A DNA stretch of 52,050 nt from Candidatus Gastranaerophilales bacterium (GTDB lineage Bacteria; Cyanobacteriota; Vampirovibrionia; Gastranaerophilales; Gastranaerophilaceae). A program made the position numbers and the translations under genes. The DNA lies in assembly GCA_944322855.1 (NCBI GenBank), contig CALUQG010000013.1, forward strand, positions 1 through 52,050. Direction: 5' to 3'. Below the pieces are notes generated by a model, which worked only from the letters and a program-made list of their open reading frames with translations, searched no databases and was not told the origin of the DNA. This document shows, one piece after another, positions 8,899 through 17,046 of this stretch (its first letter is position 1; each line of letters opens with the position of its first letter).

Positions 8899-10638
8899 AT
8901 GAGTGAGATTGTTCTAACAGCACCGATAAAGAAACCTGAGGATATTGAAAATTTTCTGCCTCATATAAAGTGCAGAAGTTTTTATGTTTATCATCACAAG
9001 TTTATGCCTAATGACGGCGGTAGTTTTGAGTATGTTAATGAGTTTATTCAAAAAGCGCACAAAAACAATTGTAAAATTTTTGTAAACTTTAAACATAACA
9101 TTACAGAAGAAGACTTAATCCAAATCAAAAAATTTATTAATTTTTTAAAGCAAACAGATATAGACGGCATCTTTATAAACAGTTTTGCTATACTTGAAGC
9201 GATAAAAACACATTCACTTCCCTTTAAAGTCATTGTTGACTCTTATTTTGATATACACAATCTTGCCGGAATTGATTTTGTAAATATGTTCCATAAAGCA
9301 GATCAGGTTATCATCACGGAAGAAATATATTTGAAAAATATTGCAAAGATAAAAAAATATAAGAATAACATTTCTCTTGCGATAGATTCTGATAACCTGC
9401 CGTGGTGCGCAGAAGATATAAAAAAGCTTAAAGCCATTGATGCTGTTGTAATAAAAGGAAAATTTGCATCTTCTGATGAAATTTTAGAAGGCATTGAGCT
9501 GGTTGAAAAAATTCTAGCAAAACCCAAGGTTTTCAAAAATCAAAAGCTTCCTTTTAAACATGTACGAAAAAGTATTTATCAAACTAACCATTTTTGCGGT
9601 GAAATGATGAGTGCACAGGGTTCAAACTTTAAATTTTCCCGAAATATACAAAAATTTGAATGGGAAAACAAACGACCAAGGTTGAAAAAAGAGTTTGATT
9701 ATTCTTGCTTGACGCTTCCTCGTATAAATTTGAGGCTATCTTCGTTGTCTCAGTTGGAAGACATCAAGAAGTTTATTTCCAAAATTGGTTTCAATCCCAT
9801 ATACAGCATTGAATACGGTGAAATTTTGAGTACCAGCGATCTTGCAAAAAGCAGTTTTCATCAGATTATAACAAAGGTTAAAAAGTTTTGTTTTAATTAT
9901 GGTATAAAATTGCAGCTGAGTACACCTAGAATACTCATAGAAAGAGATTTCGACAGAGTATATGAATATGTAAAGAACCTTTGTTTGATTGAGCCTTTGC
10001 CTTCATCTGTGATAGTAAACAATATCGGATATTTATGGGCATTTATAAACGATGATGAGCTTCACAGGCTTCCTGTAGAAATCGGGCAGGGAATAAACCT
10101 TTTGAATAGTATGTCTATCAAATGTTTGTACAATCTTCATCCGATAGACACGATTGATTTCAGCACATTTGACAACATAAATAATATAAAAAATTGTATA
10201 AAAAAAATAAAAAATATCATTCCAAACAAAAAGCTTACAATTGCAGGCAATGTAAGAGTTCCAAGCCTTGGTTTATGTCCGCTCAATAACGATTCTGCCA
10301 TAGTTTCCAGACTTTCTTGCAAAGCGCCGTGCCACAACGGAAACTATGCTTTAAAAGATCCTTCACTTAAAAAAGTTCTTCCGTTTGTAGTTGATGGTTT
10401 TTGCAGAATGCATATGTTTCAGGATTACATTTTACATATGTATGAATACATACCATTACTTGAGCAAATCGGCATAAATGAATTTGTTATTGATTTATCA
10501 GATTTGCCTGCAAAATATGTTTCAATACTTTTGACACACCTTTTTAATACGCTTGCAGGCTTTGAAAAGCCCTGTGAAAATAAGATAGATGAATATTGTA
10601 TTATGAGTTTAAAGAAGGGTTCAAAGGCGAACCTTTGA
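8899..10638 (+). CDS. U32-family peptidase-like protein
   Basis: A 579-residue soluble protein with TIM-barrel-like alternation in its N-terminal part. Its C-terminal part carries the U32 signature: CPLN near residue 460, a CxxxC pair near 472-477, then YALKD and DGFCRMHMF near 500. U32 family members include collagenase-like proteins and the UbiU/UbiV-type Fe-S proteins. The cysteines here fit a metal or Fe-S site, but the substrate is unknown. The gene is monocistronic, runs divergently from the pilus operon, appears leaderless, and ends in a double hairpin that overlaps its stop codon. Confidence 0.75.
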   Translation: MSEIVLTAPIKKPEDIENFLPHIKCRSFYVYHHKFMPNDGGSFEYVNEFIQKAHKNNCKIFVNFKHNITEEDLIQIKKFINFLKQTDIDGIFINSFAILEAIKTHSLPFKVIVDSYFDIHNLAGIDFVNMFHKADQVIITEEIYLKNIAKIKKYKNNISLAIDSDNLPWCAEDIKKLKAIDAVVIKGKFASSDEILEGIELVEKILAKPKVFKNQKLPFKHVRKSIYQTNHFCGEMMSAQGSNFKFSRNIQKFEWENKRPRLKKEFDYSCLTLPRINLRLSSLSQLEDIKKFISKIGFNPIYSIEYGEILSTSDLAKSSFHQIITKVKKFCFNYGIKLQLSTPRILIERDFDRVYEYVKNLCLIEPLPSSVIVNNIGYLWAFINDDELHRLPVEIGQGINLLNSMSIKCLYNLHPIDTIDFSTFDNINNIKNCIKKIKNIIPNKKLTIAGNVRVPSLGLCPLNNDSAIVSRLSCKAPCHNGNYALKDPSLKKVLPFVVDGFCRMHMFQDYILHMYEYIPLLEQIGINEFVIDLSDLPAKYVSILLTHLFNTLAGFEKPCENKIDEYCIMSLKKGSKANL

Positions 10639-10689
10639 ACCCACAGCAGAACTTAAACGGATAATACGGATTCTGCTGTTTAATTTTGC
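10617..10689 (+). terminator. Double hairpin terminator after the U32 gene
   Basis: The first stem is GGGTTCAAAGG (10617-10627) with CCTTTGAACCC (10632-10642) around CGAA, overlapping the last codons. It is followed directly by a second stem ACAGCAGAA (10643-10651) with TTCTGCTGT (10671-10679) and a TTTAATTTT tail. It also separates this gene from the convergent DUF308 gene. Confidence 0.85.
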
Positions 10690-11237
10690 TATGCTTTTGA
10701 AAGTCTGGTACAGCCTGCTCCTGTGTAAACAGATATCAAAGCAATACCTGAAAGCAGCATGTTAACACCGATTAGGATACCGACAGAATACAAAGCTGTT
10801 CCGGGGAGTCCGAAAAGAATCACAAATGCTAGCGCAAACTGTATTAATCCGGCTACAAGACCAACCCACCAGTGTTTCAACAGTCCTTTACTTTCAAAAG
10901 ATATAACCATTGAATTTATACCTTCCAATACAAAATATATACCAATACCCATTGTAAGAAGAAATATATTTAAAAGCGGCCTCACGGTTAAATACGCTCC
11001 AGAAACAACCATTAAAATCGCAATCAATGCACTAAGCCATGATTTTTCAATTTCATCTCTGCGGATAATTGAGCTTATTAGTTTATAAATACCTGCTAAT
11101 ATCAAAGCTACACTAATCATTACACTTAGAGCAAGTGTCGATAATTGAGGCAAAACCAACAACATAAGCCCAAGAAGCATTATAAATATACCTTCTATCA
11201 AAAATGTATTACAAAATCTTTTTACCATATCTGCCAT
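10689..11237 (-). CDS. DUF308 / HdeD-type membrane protein
   Basis: A 182-residue protein consisting almost entirely of six hydrophobic segments in three pairs, with short charged loops (RRDEIEKSW between pairs 1 and 2, SKGLLKHWW between pairs 2 and 3). This is the arrangement of the DUF308 family to which HdeD belongs; HdeD is linked to acid resistance in enterobacteria, but the general function is unknown. The repeated 'GIYFVLEGINSMV' and 'GILIGVNMLLSGIALI' helices are typical. It is the last host gene before the phage-like element and transcribes away from it. Confidence 0.85.
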   Translation of the reverse strand: MADMVKRFCNTFLIEGIFIMLLGLMLLVLPQLSTLALSVMISVALILAGIYKLISSIIRRDEIEKSWLSALIAILMVVSGAYLTVRPLLNIFLLTMGIGIYFVLEGINSMVISFESKGLLKHWWVGLVAGLIQFALAFVILFGLPGTALYSVGILIGVNMLLSGIALISVYTGAGCTRLSKA

Positions 11238-11386
11238 GTTAATAACTCCTATTTTTCTTAATACTTCTTAATGTTAATCAATAAAATTCACATTTTCATT
11301 ACCTGAATTGTTAATTTTTGCTTAAACTTTGCGATTACAATCCTTTGCAAAAGCATGTTTTCAAAAGTCAATAGTTTTCGGGCAAG

Positions 11387-11412
11387 AAATTGTACCCGAA
11401 TGGGTACAATTT
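11387..11412. promoter_or_regulatory. Perfect 11-bp dyad, candidate operator of the element
   Basis: AAATTGTACCC (11387-11397) and its exact complement GGGTACAATTT (11402-11412) are separated by GAAT. No T-tract follows, so a terminator is unlikely. The symmetry fits a dimeric repressor or activator site that controls the first element promoter. A TATATA sits about ten bases downstream. No matching regulator gene is in the window. Confidence 0.6.
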
Positions 11413-11429
11413 ATGTGCTATATATAAAA

Positions 11430-11451
11430 ATGCGAGAGGTTGAAATCGCAT
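11430..11451. promoter_or_regulatory. Second short inverted repeat in the element leader
   Basis: ATGCGA (11430-11435) and TCGCAT (11446-11451) flank a 10-base spacer, immediately after the TATATA stretch. It could be a second regulator site or a small 5' leader hairpin. Confidence 0.35.
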
Positions 11452-11555
11452 GGAAATAAAAAATTCCTGCACGACATTTCCGCCCACCTTGCACAAAAGG
11501 GTGTATTATGCCCTAGCGATGATATGTACTTCAATTTACTTCAGGAGAAAAAATC

Positions 11556-12029
11556 ATGAAATTCCACTGTTGTGGGCTGGATTACAGCACAAACGACCCC
11601 GAAACATACTGGTGCATTGAGACCTACAATATGAAACAGCCATCTTTAAAAAAGATTGGGATGTACAAAGTTGACAAAGAGATCGTATATGCCCTTTTCT
11701 GCAAGAAAAATCACTGCTGTCAGGTGAAAATAATCCGTTATGGAAACATTGACGGTGTATCTAAAATTCTTGAAATTAAAAAGCTCAATAAAGTAAATTC
11801 TCAATCATTTTTGGAAAGGACAAAAGACATGAGAATAAGACAACCTCAATGCTGCCCAATAAAAAGTGTTCCGACAGCAAAAAACATTCCCTGGGTTTAT
11901 GGAAAAACAATAGATGCACATACACAGGTAGCCCGGTATCTTGATGAATCAGGAAACAGAGATGTTTTTAAGAATAACAAATGGGTTCCTGAAATTATAA
12001 AATCTACTTTAAAAATGTATAAACTTTAA
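11556..12029 (+). CDS. Cysteine-rich element protein of unknown function
   Basis: A 157-residue soluble protein without signal peptide or membrane segment. Cysteine pairs occur at the start (HCCGLDYS), near residue 55 (CKKNHCC) and near 107 (QCCPIK), suggesting metal binding, possibly zinc. The C-terminal third is basic and polar (YLDESGNRDVFKNNKWVPEI). It is the first gene of the phage-like element, with a good ribosome binding site (TTCAGGAG), and is followed by its own terminator. I do not recognise a family. A regulator or morphogenesis factor is conceivable, but nothing in the sequence proves either. Confidence 0.6.
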   Translation: MKFHCCGLDYSTNDPETYWCIETYNMKQPSLKKIGMYKVDKEIVYALFCKKNHCCQVKIIRYGNIDGVSKILEIKKLNKVNSQSFLERTKDMRIRQPQCCPIKSVPTAKNIPWVYGKTIDAHTQVARYLDESGNRDVFKNNKWVPEIIKSTLKMYKL

Positions 12030-12046
12030 CTCTCTATTTAGCCTCC

Positions 12047-12082
12047 GGGGGAGAAACAACTCCCGTACTCCCCCTTTTCTTT
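12047..12082 (+). terminator. Terminator after the first element gene
   Basis: GGGGGAG (12047-12053) pairs with CTCCCCC (12068-12074), followed by TTTTCTTT. It separates the cysteine-rich gene from the tail-chaperone gene. Confidence 0.75.
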
Positions 12083-12123
12083 AAGCAAAATAATTAATAT
12101 TCATAAAAAAGAAAGGACAACTA

Positions 12124-12486
12124 ATGATTACAGAAATTTTAACAAAACCTGCAGAAATACGGATTGAAAACAATTCATACAAAATAGAATATGACAACAA
12201 GGCTTATGCACAGCTGGAAATGATGACAGGCAAAGGTGTTTTTCAAATCTATGAAGGGCTTTTAAAAGGAACGCTGAAGCTTTCAGAATACAATGATATC
12301 GTTTGTTGTGCATTAGAAAAACACAATGATTCAAAACAAATCAAAGAAATAAAAAAATATATAGATAAAAATCCGTCATTCATAACCCAAAACATGGTAA
12401 ATATATCATCTGCTTTTGTTACTCCGTTGGTACCGCCTGAACAGGTTCAGCAAAATCAGGAGAAAAAAGCTTTAAAAAAAAAGTAG
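12124..12486 (+). CDS. Tail assembly chaperone 1, short form (gpG-like)
   Basis: A 120-residue protein with a beta-rich N-terminus (IRIENNSYKIEYDNKAYAQLE) and a helical remainder including MTGKGVFQIYEGLLKG. This matches phage and gene-transfer-agent tail assembly chaperones. It ends in a lysine tail encoded by an A-rich slippery stretch, directly before a second frame in -1 register. A minority of ribosomes should therefore make the longer G-T form, as in lambda. The chaperone binds tape-measure and tube protein during tail assembly. Ribosome binding site is AAGAAAGGA. A second, diverged copy lies at 32396. Confidence 0.8.
   Translation: MITEILTKPAEIRIENNSYKIEYDNKAYAQLEMMTGKGVFQIYEGLLKGTLKLSEYNDIVCCALEKHNDSKQIKEIKKYIDKNPSFITQNMVNISSAFVTPLVPPEQVQQNQEKKALKKK
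12472..12483 (+). promoter_or_regulatory. -1 ribosomal frameshift site of chaperone 1
   Basis: In the chaperone frame the codons read TTA AAA AAA AAG TAG, preceded by GCT. This contains two canonical -1 heptamers, T_TTA_AAA and A_AAA_AAG. The -1 frame is open from here through the next reading frame to 12716, giving a fusion of about 197 residues. Confidence 0.8.
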
Positions 12487-12518
12487 ATAATAAAAATAAA
12501 GATTTTGATTGGCTTGGA

Positions 12519-12716
12519 ATGTATACAACAGCAAGATATATATTAGGATGGAGCGAAGATGAATTCTGGAAGGCTTGTCCCAAAAAATATTTTGCTGTTT
12601 TATTCAAACTCGGGGAAATAAAAAGCTCATTGTTCCCAGCTGAAAACAAACAGGAGGTACTTGTAGGACGCAATGCCCTGAAAGCATTGTCATATATTGC
12701 ACAAAAAACAAGATGA
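12519..12716 (+). CDS. Tail assembly chaperone 1, T-domain reached by frameshift
   Basis: This frame is open upstream to the slippery site and has no ribosome binding site of its own at the ATG at 12519. Translation as the C-terminal part of a -1 frameshift fusion is therefore more likely than independent initiation. It encodes YTTARYILGWSEDEFWKACP and ends VGRNALKALSYIAQKTR. The same two patterns recur in the second chaperone extension (VGRDAIKALSYVAQRIR). In lambda the T domain recruits tail-tube subunits to the tape measure. Confidence 0.75.
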   Translation: MYTTARYILGWSEDEFWKACPKKYFAVLFKLGEIKSSLFPAENKQEVLVGRNALKALSYIAQKTR

Positions 12717-12795
12717 CAAAAAATTGTGCCACATTTGATTATTGTTATAGGTGGTTGAATTTTATATAAACAATTTACTTACAGAAAGGATTCTT

Positions 12796-14127
12796 ATGAA
12801 ATATCCTGTTTTTAAAATTCCTTATCAAGAAGCTTATACAACTTCTATTGAATTTAAAACACAAATTAACGAAAAAATGAAAGGGCTTGAACAGCGTTAT
12901 CCGGTCTGGACATACCCGAAAAGAACATTTCATCTGCGATTTGACAAAAATTTTAAAGGCCGCAAAAGACTCGAAAACTTTTTTGTATCTGTTATGGGGA
13001 AATCCGGAAAATTTGAATTTGTCTGGGAAAAAGAAAAAGGCGGCAATGGTAAAACATATCTTTGTTCTTTTAATTCCGACAGTTTCCAGCAGACTATCAA
13101 AGAGCTCGGTTTTAGCGAAACAGAACTCGAGTTGGAATGCATTGACGACTCTCCTGTTGAACAGGTTAACGAATTGGATTTTTACCACAATGCTGAATGT
13201 GATTTTTCTCTAAACTTTTCTACTATTATCGACAAAATACTTACCGCCCAAAATAACAGAAAGGCTTACTGGGACAAACCACAAAAAAGCTGGACTCTTA
13301 AATTTGAAAAGTCTGCAAAAGTCAGAAAAAAACTCGAAGATTTTTTTATTGCCAAAAGAGGAATGTTTCGTTCTTTTGAATGGACATGGAAAGAAGAACT
13401 CGGCGGTGACGGCAACACATATACAGTACGCTTTGACAGTGATATTCTTGATGTAAACATTGATGCTTATGGTTTTGGAAGTTTTGAGATAAAGCTTAGA
13501 GAAGTTTTTCCAAATTCAAATCCTATGAGTGAAGTTGAAAAAGATGAAATAATCCCGAGAAAGCTTTTAAAAATTGAAATTGAAGGCGGTTCTATTTTTA
13601 TACTCGACAACGAGACACTCTCTTCGCTTGTGTACAACGGGGAAAATTATATTGGTGCACCTTTAACAATTGATGAAATAAAAAAAGATGACAATTCAAG
13701 TGTATCTAAGCTCAACATTAAACTCTCCAATGTCGCACTTGCCATATCAGGCATTATCGGAAACAGAGGGGATGTTATCACAAATGCACCTGCTGTTTTA
13801 ACTCTTGTATTTTTGGACATAAACACAAATTCAATTCTTTCAAATTATACGCAAATACTTTATGCCGGACGATGCAACAATTTGAAACTGGATTATGAAG
13901 AAGCGGAAATGGATATTGAGACTTCTCTCGGTGGATATGAAATTCAGGCCCCTGTTATGAAATACCGGACGACATGTCAGGTTAGACGTTTCAAAGATTG
14001 CCGCTGCGGCTATACAGGAACAGAAACTTCATGTGACAGAACACTCACAAGATGTAAAGAACTTGGCAACGAACAAAATTTTAGGGGATTTCCGCAAATG
14101 TACAACGAACTCGTAATCAGAGTTTAA
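12796..14127 (+). CDS. Tail tip protein: duplicated DUF2460/gpM-like part plus gpL/BR0599-like part
   Basis: I use the ATG at 12796 (ribosome binding site AAAGGA); an upstream start at 12751 lacks one. The 443-residue protein contains a tandem repeat of a distal-tail-like domain at about 1-125 and 135-250; compare KTFHLRF...GGNGKTYLCSF with KSWTLKF...GGDGNTYTVRF. A gpL/BR0599-like domain follows, ending with cysteines typical of that family (CQVRRFKDCRCGYTG, CDRTLTRCKEL, FRGFPQM), which may hold an Fe-S or metal centre. In lambda-like tails, gpM and gpL cap the tape measure and precede gpK. Here the gpK-like gene lies 20 kb away. Confidence 0.7.
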   Translation: MKYPVFKIPYQEAYTTSIEFKTQINEKMKGLEQRYPVWTYPKRTFHLRFDKNFKGRKRLENFFVSVMGKSGKFEFVWEKEKGGNGKTYLCSFNSDSFQQTIKELGFSETELELECIDDSPVEQVNELDFYHNAECDFSLNFSTIIDKILTAQNNRKAYWDKPQKSWTLKFEKSAKVRKKLEDFFIAKRGMFRSFEWTWKEELGGDGNTYTVRFDSDILDVNIDAYGFGSFEIKLREVFPNSNPMSEVEKDEIIPRKLLKIEIEGGSIFILDNETLSSLVYNGENYIGAPLTIDEIKKDDNSSVSKLNIKLSNVALAISGIIGNRGDVITNAPAVLTLVFLDINTNSILSNYTQILYAGRCNNLKLDYEEAEMDIETSLGGYEIQAPVMKYRTTCQVRRFKDCRCGYTGTETSCDRTLTRCKELGNEQNFRGFPQMYNELVIRV

Positions 14128-14219
14128 TTTTTGAGTTTAAATTATTGTCGCAATTATTCAGTATTGCGGTCTGTAAACAGTCAAATCTTATACAGCTTAA
14201 CACAGAAAATGAGGTAACT

Positions 14220-15599
14220 ATGATAACTAATTTTGATATAAAAAACATAAAGAATGATTCTGATACACTAGAAAGATTTTCCAGATACTCTCAATATAAG
14301 GATCTTTATGACGGGGATTTTAACAGAGCTTTTAATTCTACTGTCCTAAAAATCAGAAAGCGCTATCCGCTTGACAATACAACAGCCCAATCACTCATCA
14401 ACATAAATCTGTTCTGGGCTTTGACAGATTTTTTCAAGGGTTTTATAACAAATCAAGGTATTCAGGTTAATGTTGATGACAGCAAACAAAAAATATGGGA
14501 TGAAATATCAGCCAAGAACAATTTTGTTTCTGTTTTGAAAGAAGTCTATATTGACAATTCACGTTTCGGAAACGGAATTTTTAAAGTTGCACGTGAAAAC
14601 AATGAAGTAAAAATTTTCTCAATTTCTCCTGACTGCTGGATACCGGTTTTCAACAACGGAAACCTCAATGATATAGAAGGGCATATACTTGTTTATCCTC
14701 TGAAAATTATTGAAAACGGTGTAAAAAAACAGTTCAAAAAAATAGAAAAGCACCACAGAGGTTACATCGAAAATGAGATATGGACATGTGTAAACAATGA
14801 AATCGGCAGACAACTTGATACTGAAGAATTAGAACAATTCAATATTGAAGCAGTAGAAGACTATTCGACATATTGGAATGATTTTCTTGTTTTTCCTGTA
14901 AAAAACACAACAGAAAGTGATTCTTATTTTGGAGAAAGTGATTATAAAAGATGCAAATCTATTGTTGAAGAAATTATGCTAACTATCAGCCAGAATTCAA
15001 AAATTATAAACAGGCATGCAAACCCCAAACTTTCAGGAAGCGAACAAAATCTGGAGCTTGATCCTGTTACAAATATCAGGATGTTTCCTAACACAGATTT
15101 TATCAAAGTAGGAACTGACGGCATAAAACCTGAATATCTCACTGCAGATCTGCAGGCTGATGCTATCCAGAGACATATCGATACACTATTAAACTTTTTC
15201 TATATTCTGACCAAAACTCCTCCTCAAGCATACGGATTAAATATTGCAGGAAATATGTCAGGAGAAAGCCTGAGAAAAATTTTCTTAGCAGCACTTGCCA
15301 AAGTTGATGATATAAAACAGGTTTCTTTCAATTCTTCTATCCAAAAAGTAGCGCAATGCGCAATGGCATTGAATTTCACTCCGATAAAAAGTGCAAACGT
15401 ATCATGGGGTGAGCCTATTCCTGCAGATTATTCGGAAATGGTCACAACTGAAAACAGCAGAGTCTCAGCCGGAACCCAAAGCAAACTAACAACTATTATG
15501 ACTCTTGATAATGTATCAGAAGAAGATGCAAAAAAAGAACTGGACAGAATAAATCAAGAACAAAAACCAATACAGGAAGAAAAAACTCCTCTTTTATAA
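14220..15599 (+). CDS. Phage portal protein (SPP1 gp6-like)
   Basis: A 459-residue portal protein, read from the ATG at 14220 with GAGGTAACT as ribosome binding site; an upstream TTG at 14145 is less likely. Recognisable stretches are RFSRYSQYKDLYDGDF at the start, an internal stem/clip part, and the C-terminal crown with TKTPPQAYGLNIAGNMSGESLRK, which is typical of the SPP1 gp6 group. Portals form the dodecameric DNA channel at one capsid vertex and bind TerL. Unusually, the gene is followed by a terminator and lies 16 kb upstream of the terminase genes. The -1 frame stays open about 35 codons past its stop. Confidence 0.82.
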   Translation: MITNFDIKNIKNDSDTLERFSRYSQYKDLYDGDFNRAFNSTVLKIRKRYPLDNTTAQSLININLFWALTDFFKGFITNQGIQVNVDDSKQKIWDEISAKNNFVSVLKEVYIDNSRFGNGIFKVARENNEVKIFSISPDCWIPVFNNGNLNDIEGHILVYPLKIIENGVKKQFKKIEKHHRGYIENEIWTCVNNEIGRQLDTEELEQFNIEAVEDYSTYWNDFLVFPVKNTTESDSYFGESDYKRCKSIVEEIMLTISQNSKIINRHANPKLSGSEQNLELDPVTNIRMFPNTDFIKVGTDGIKPEYLTADLQADAIQRHIDTLLNFFYILTKTPPQAYGLNIAGNMSGESLRKIFLAALAKVDDIKQVSFNSSIQKVAQCAMALNFTPIKSANVSWGEPIPADYSEMVTTENSRVSAGTQSKLTTIMTLDNVSEEDAKKELDRINQEQKPIQEEKTPLL

Positions 15600-15653
15600 C
15601 TAATAATGAAGCCGAAGAAAGTCTTGTTCAAAATTTATCTGAAGAGACTACAG

Positions 15654-15684
15654 GCAGCGGTATATTAAATACCGCTGCTGTTTT
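15654..15684 (+). terminator. Strong terminator after the portal gene
   Basis: GCAGCGGTAT (15654-15663) pairs perfectly with ATACCGCTGC (15669-15678) around ATTAA, followed by TGTTTTATT. It would end late transcription before the cassette array and the capsid genes. Confidence 0.88.
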
Positions 15685-15726
15685 ATTATATTGAAAAAAA
15701 GATATGTATAATAGAACAAAACACGG

Positions 15727-16248
15727 TTACTCTCGTGTCATAATTAACTCACCTTTTTCATTATAGCAATTATTTTTTATCCAGTGACCAATTAATTTTT
15801 TATCTGCATCAAAAACAAATTGTTCTTTATCAGATAGCTCTATAGCCACATCTGATAATATTCCTTTTATATCATATTTTATTGTTCTTTTGGGATAATC
15901 AGGTGAGCTGCTTATTCCTATATTTTCCAAATCCCCTTCATCAGTGTAATAATAGGCTACTGTCTTTGCTTTTTTATATGCATATGCATATCCTCCGATT
16001 GAAAATCCAATTATATATCTATTATCTGCTTCATTTTTTCCAAGTTTCAGCAACATTTTATTTTCTTCATAAAATGGATCTTTTAAGACTTTTCCATATT
16101 TATTTATATTTATTTTTTTTGATACACCTTTAAAGGCATCTCTTTTTGCATCTGCAAAAGTATACGTTACACCAGCCTTTATCGTACGTGCGTCAGCTGT
16201 TGACATAAAAAATAAAAATATAAATAAAATTACTAAATATTTTTTCAT
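15727..16248 (-). CDS. Exported paralogue A of the array
   Basis: A 173-residue protein, read from the ATG at 16248 because MKKYLVILFIFLFFMSTADA is a clean signal peptide; an upstream ATG at 16311 adds only non-signal residues. The mature part has the family pattern GVTYTFADAKRDAF, then INKYGKVLKDPFYEENK, then three 'Y-Y-x-x-x-G-x-L' style beta segments (YYYTDEGDLENI, IKYDIKGILSDV, FVFDADKKLIGHW), and ends NEKGELIMTRE. The segments faintly recall MORN-2 or YD-type repeats; no family is assigned. TATAAT ends 6 bases before ATG, so a leaderless mRNA is likely. It is nearly identical to paralogues F and H. Confidence 0.75.
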   Translation of the reverse strand: MKKYLVILFIFLFFMSTADARTIKAGVTYTFADAKRDAFKGVSKKININKYGKVLKDPFYEENKMLLKLGKNEADNRYIIGFSIGGYAYAYKKAKTVAYYYTDEGDLENIGISSSPDYPKRTIKYDIKGILSDVAIELSDKEQFVFDADKKLIGHWIKNNCYNEKGELIMTRE

Positions 16249-16281
16249 ACTTACATTATAACAAAGAAAGGGGTGTATTAT

Positions 16282-16377
16282 ATGGTAAACCCAGAAACAT
16301 TCATAAATCATTCACAAGACAAAGACAAAGAAAAAGAATTTGACAAAGAGCTCAAAAAATACTACGAGAGGAAATGA
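16282..16377 (+). pseudogene. Tape-measure 5' fragment 1 (31 codons)
   Basis: ATG with AAAGGGG ribosome binding site; peptide leader MVNPETFINH followed by the conserved SQDK...KKYYER block and a stop. It contains a duplicated QDK (6 extra bases). It reads in the same direction and frame as the start of the intact tape-measure gene at 20715. Confidence 0.75.
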
Positions 16378-16383
16378 ATACGG

Positions 16384-16905
16384 TTACTTCCGCATTTTAA
16401 CTAACTCACCTTTTTTATTATAACAATTTTCTTTTATCCAGTGGAACTGCATTTCTTTATTTTTATCAAACATATATTGTTCATTTGCTGAAATTACTAA
16501 ACTAACCGAATCCAAATGTCCTTTAGCATCATACATAATATATTTTTTAGGATATACATCTCCATACATGAAACCCATTGACACAAGTTTTCCATTTTTA
16601 TCATAGTAAAAACAAGGGTTAACCAGCTTTTTATATCTAATGGAATAACCTCCATCTGAAAATTTTGTTAAATACCTATTCCAAACATTAAACTTTTCTT
16701 TTAACAATAATTTTTTATTCTTGCAGTAGTTTTTATCTTTCATATATTTTGAATATTCGTCCATATTAATAGACATACGAGTATTTTCAAATGAAAGTTT
16801 TCTCGCATTTTCGACATTATATACAATACCGCCAATTAATGTATCAGCTTGGACTGTTAACTTAAAACAACATATTATACAAATTAAAATTAAAAATTTA
16901 TACAT
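16384..16905 (-). CDS. Exported paralogue B of the array
   Basis: A 173-residue protein with an N-terminal hydrophobic signal (MYKFLILICIICCFKLTVQA). It has the same layout as paralogue A but is strongly diverged: GGIVYNVENARKLSF, MKDKNYCKNK, YYDKNGKLVSM, YMFDKNKEMQFHW, ending NKKGELVKMRK. It has two extra cysteines in the mature part. TATTAT ends 6 bases before ATG, with no ribosome binding site. The protein and gene are identical to paralogue D because the whole unit is duplicated. Probable periplasmic or envelope protein; function unknown. Confidence 0.75.
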   Translation of the reverse strand: MYKFLILICIICCFKLTVQADTLIGGIVYNVENARKLSFENTRMSINMDEYSKYMKDKNYCKNKKLLLKEKFNVWNRYLTKFSDGGYSIRYKKLVNPCFYYDKNGKLVSMGFMYGDVYPKKYIMYDAKGHLDSVSLVISANEQYMFDKNKEMQFHWIKENCYNKKGELVKMRK

Positions 16906-16938
16906 AATTCAATAATAACATATTAAAAAGGAGGAAAA

Positions 16939-17046
16939 ATGCAAAATAATTTTGAAAATTCACAAGACAAAGAAAAAGAATTTGACAAAGAGCTCAAAAA
17001 ATACTACGAGAGGAACAAAATATTGTTACTCTCGTGTCATAATTAA
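16939..17046 (+). pseudogene. Tape-measure 5' fragment 2 (35 codons)
   Basis: Ribosome binding site AAGGAGG, ATG, leader MQNNFEN, then the conserved block. It continues NKILLLSCHN into the 3' end of reverse gene C and stops there. The junction with the reverse gene is therefore after the codons for YYERNK, further into the tape-measure gene than in fragments 1, 3 and 5. Confidence 0.75.
17006..17035 (-). terminator. Hairpin at a cassette junction (also at 18300-18329)
   Basis: ACGAGAG (17006-17012) pairs with CTCTCGT (17029-17035) and AACAA with TTGTT inside it, leaving one G/A mismatch. One arm comes from the tape-measure fragment, the other from the last codons of the reverse gene. On the minus strand a TTTTTT run follows, so the junction can terminate the reverse gene. 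Other junctions form a similar GGAAGT/ATTTCC hairpin. Confidence 0.6.

Larger units (their letters stand above)
11238..11555. other. Left boundary region of the phage-like element
   Basis: This 318-base gap holds the promoter of the DUF308 gene on the minus strand, two inverted repeats (listed separately) and the leader of the first element gene. That gene has TTCAGGAG as ribosome binding site before the ATG at 11556. No integrase or tRNA remnant is present, so I cannot place an attachment site here. Confidence 0.6.

Noticed and set aside
12775-13188. Minus-strand 137-codon frame opposite the gpM/L-like gene
   Set aside because: Antisense to a well-supported tail gene, with Phe-rich low-quality composition.
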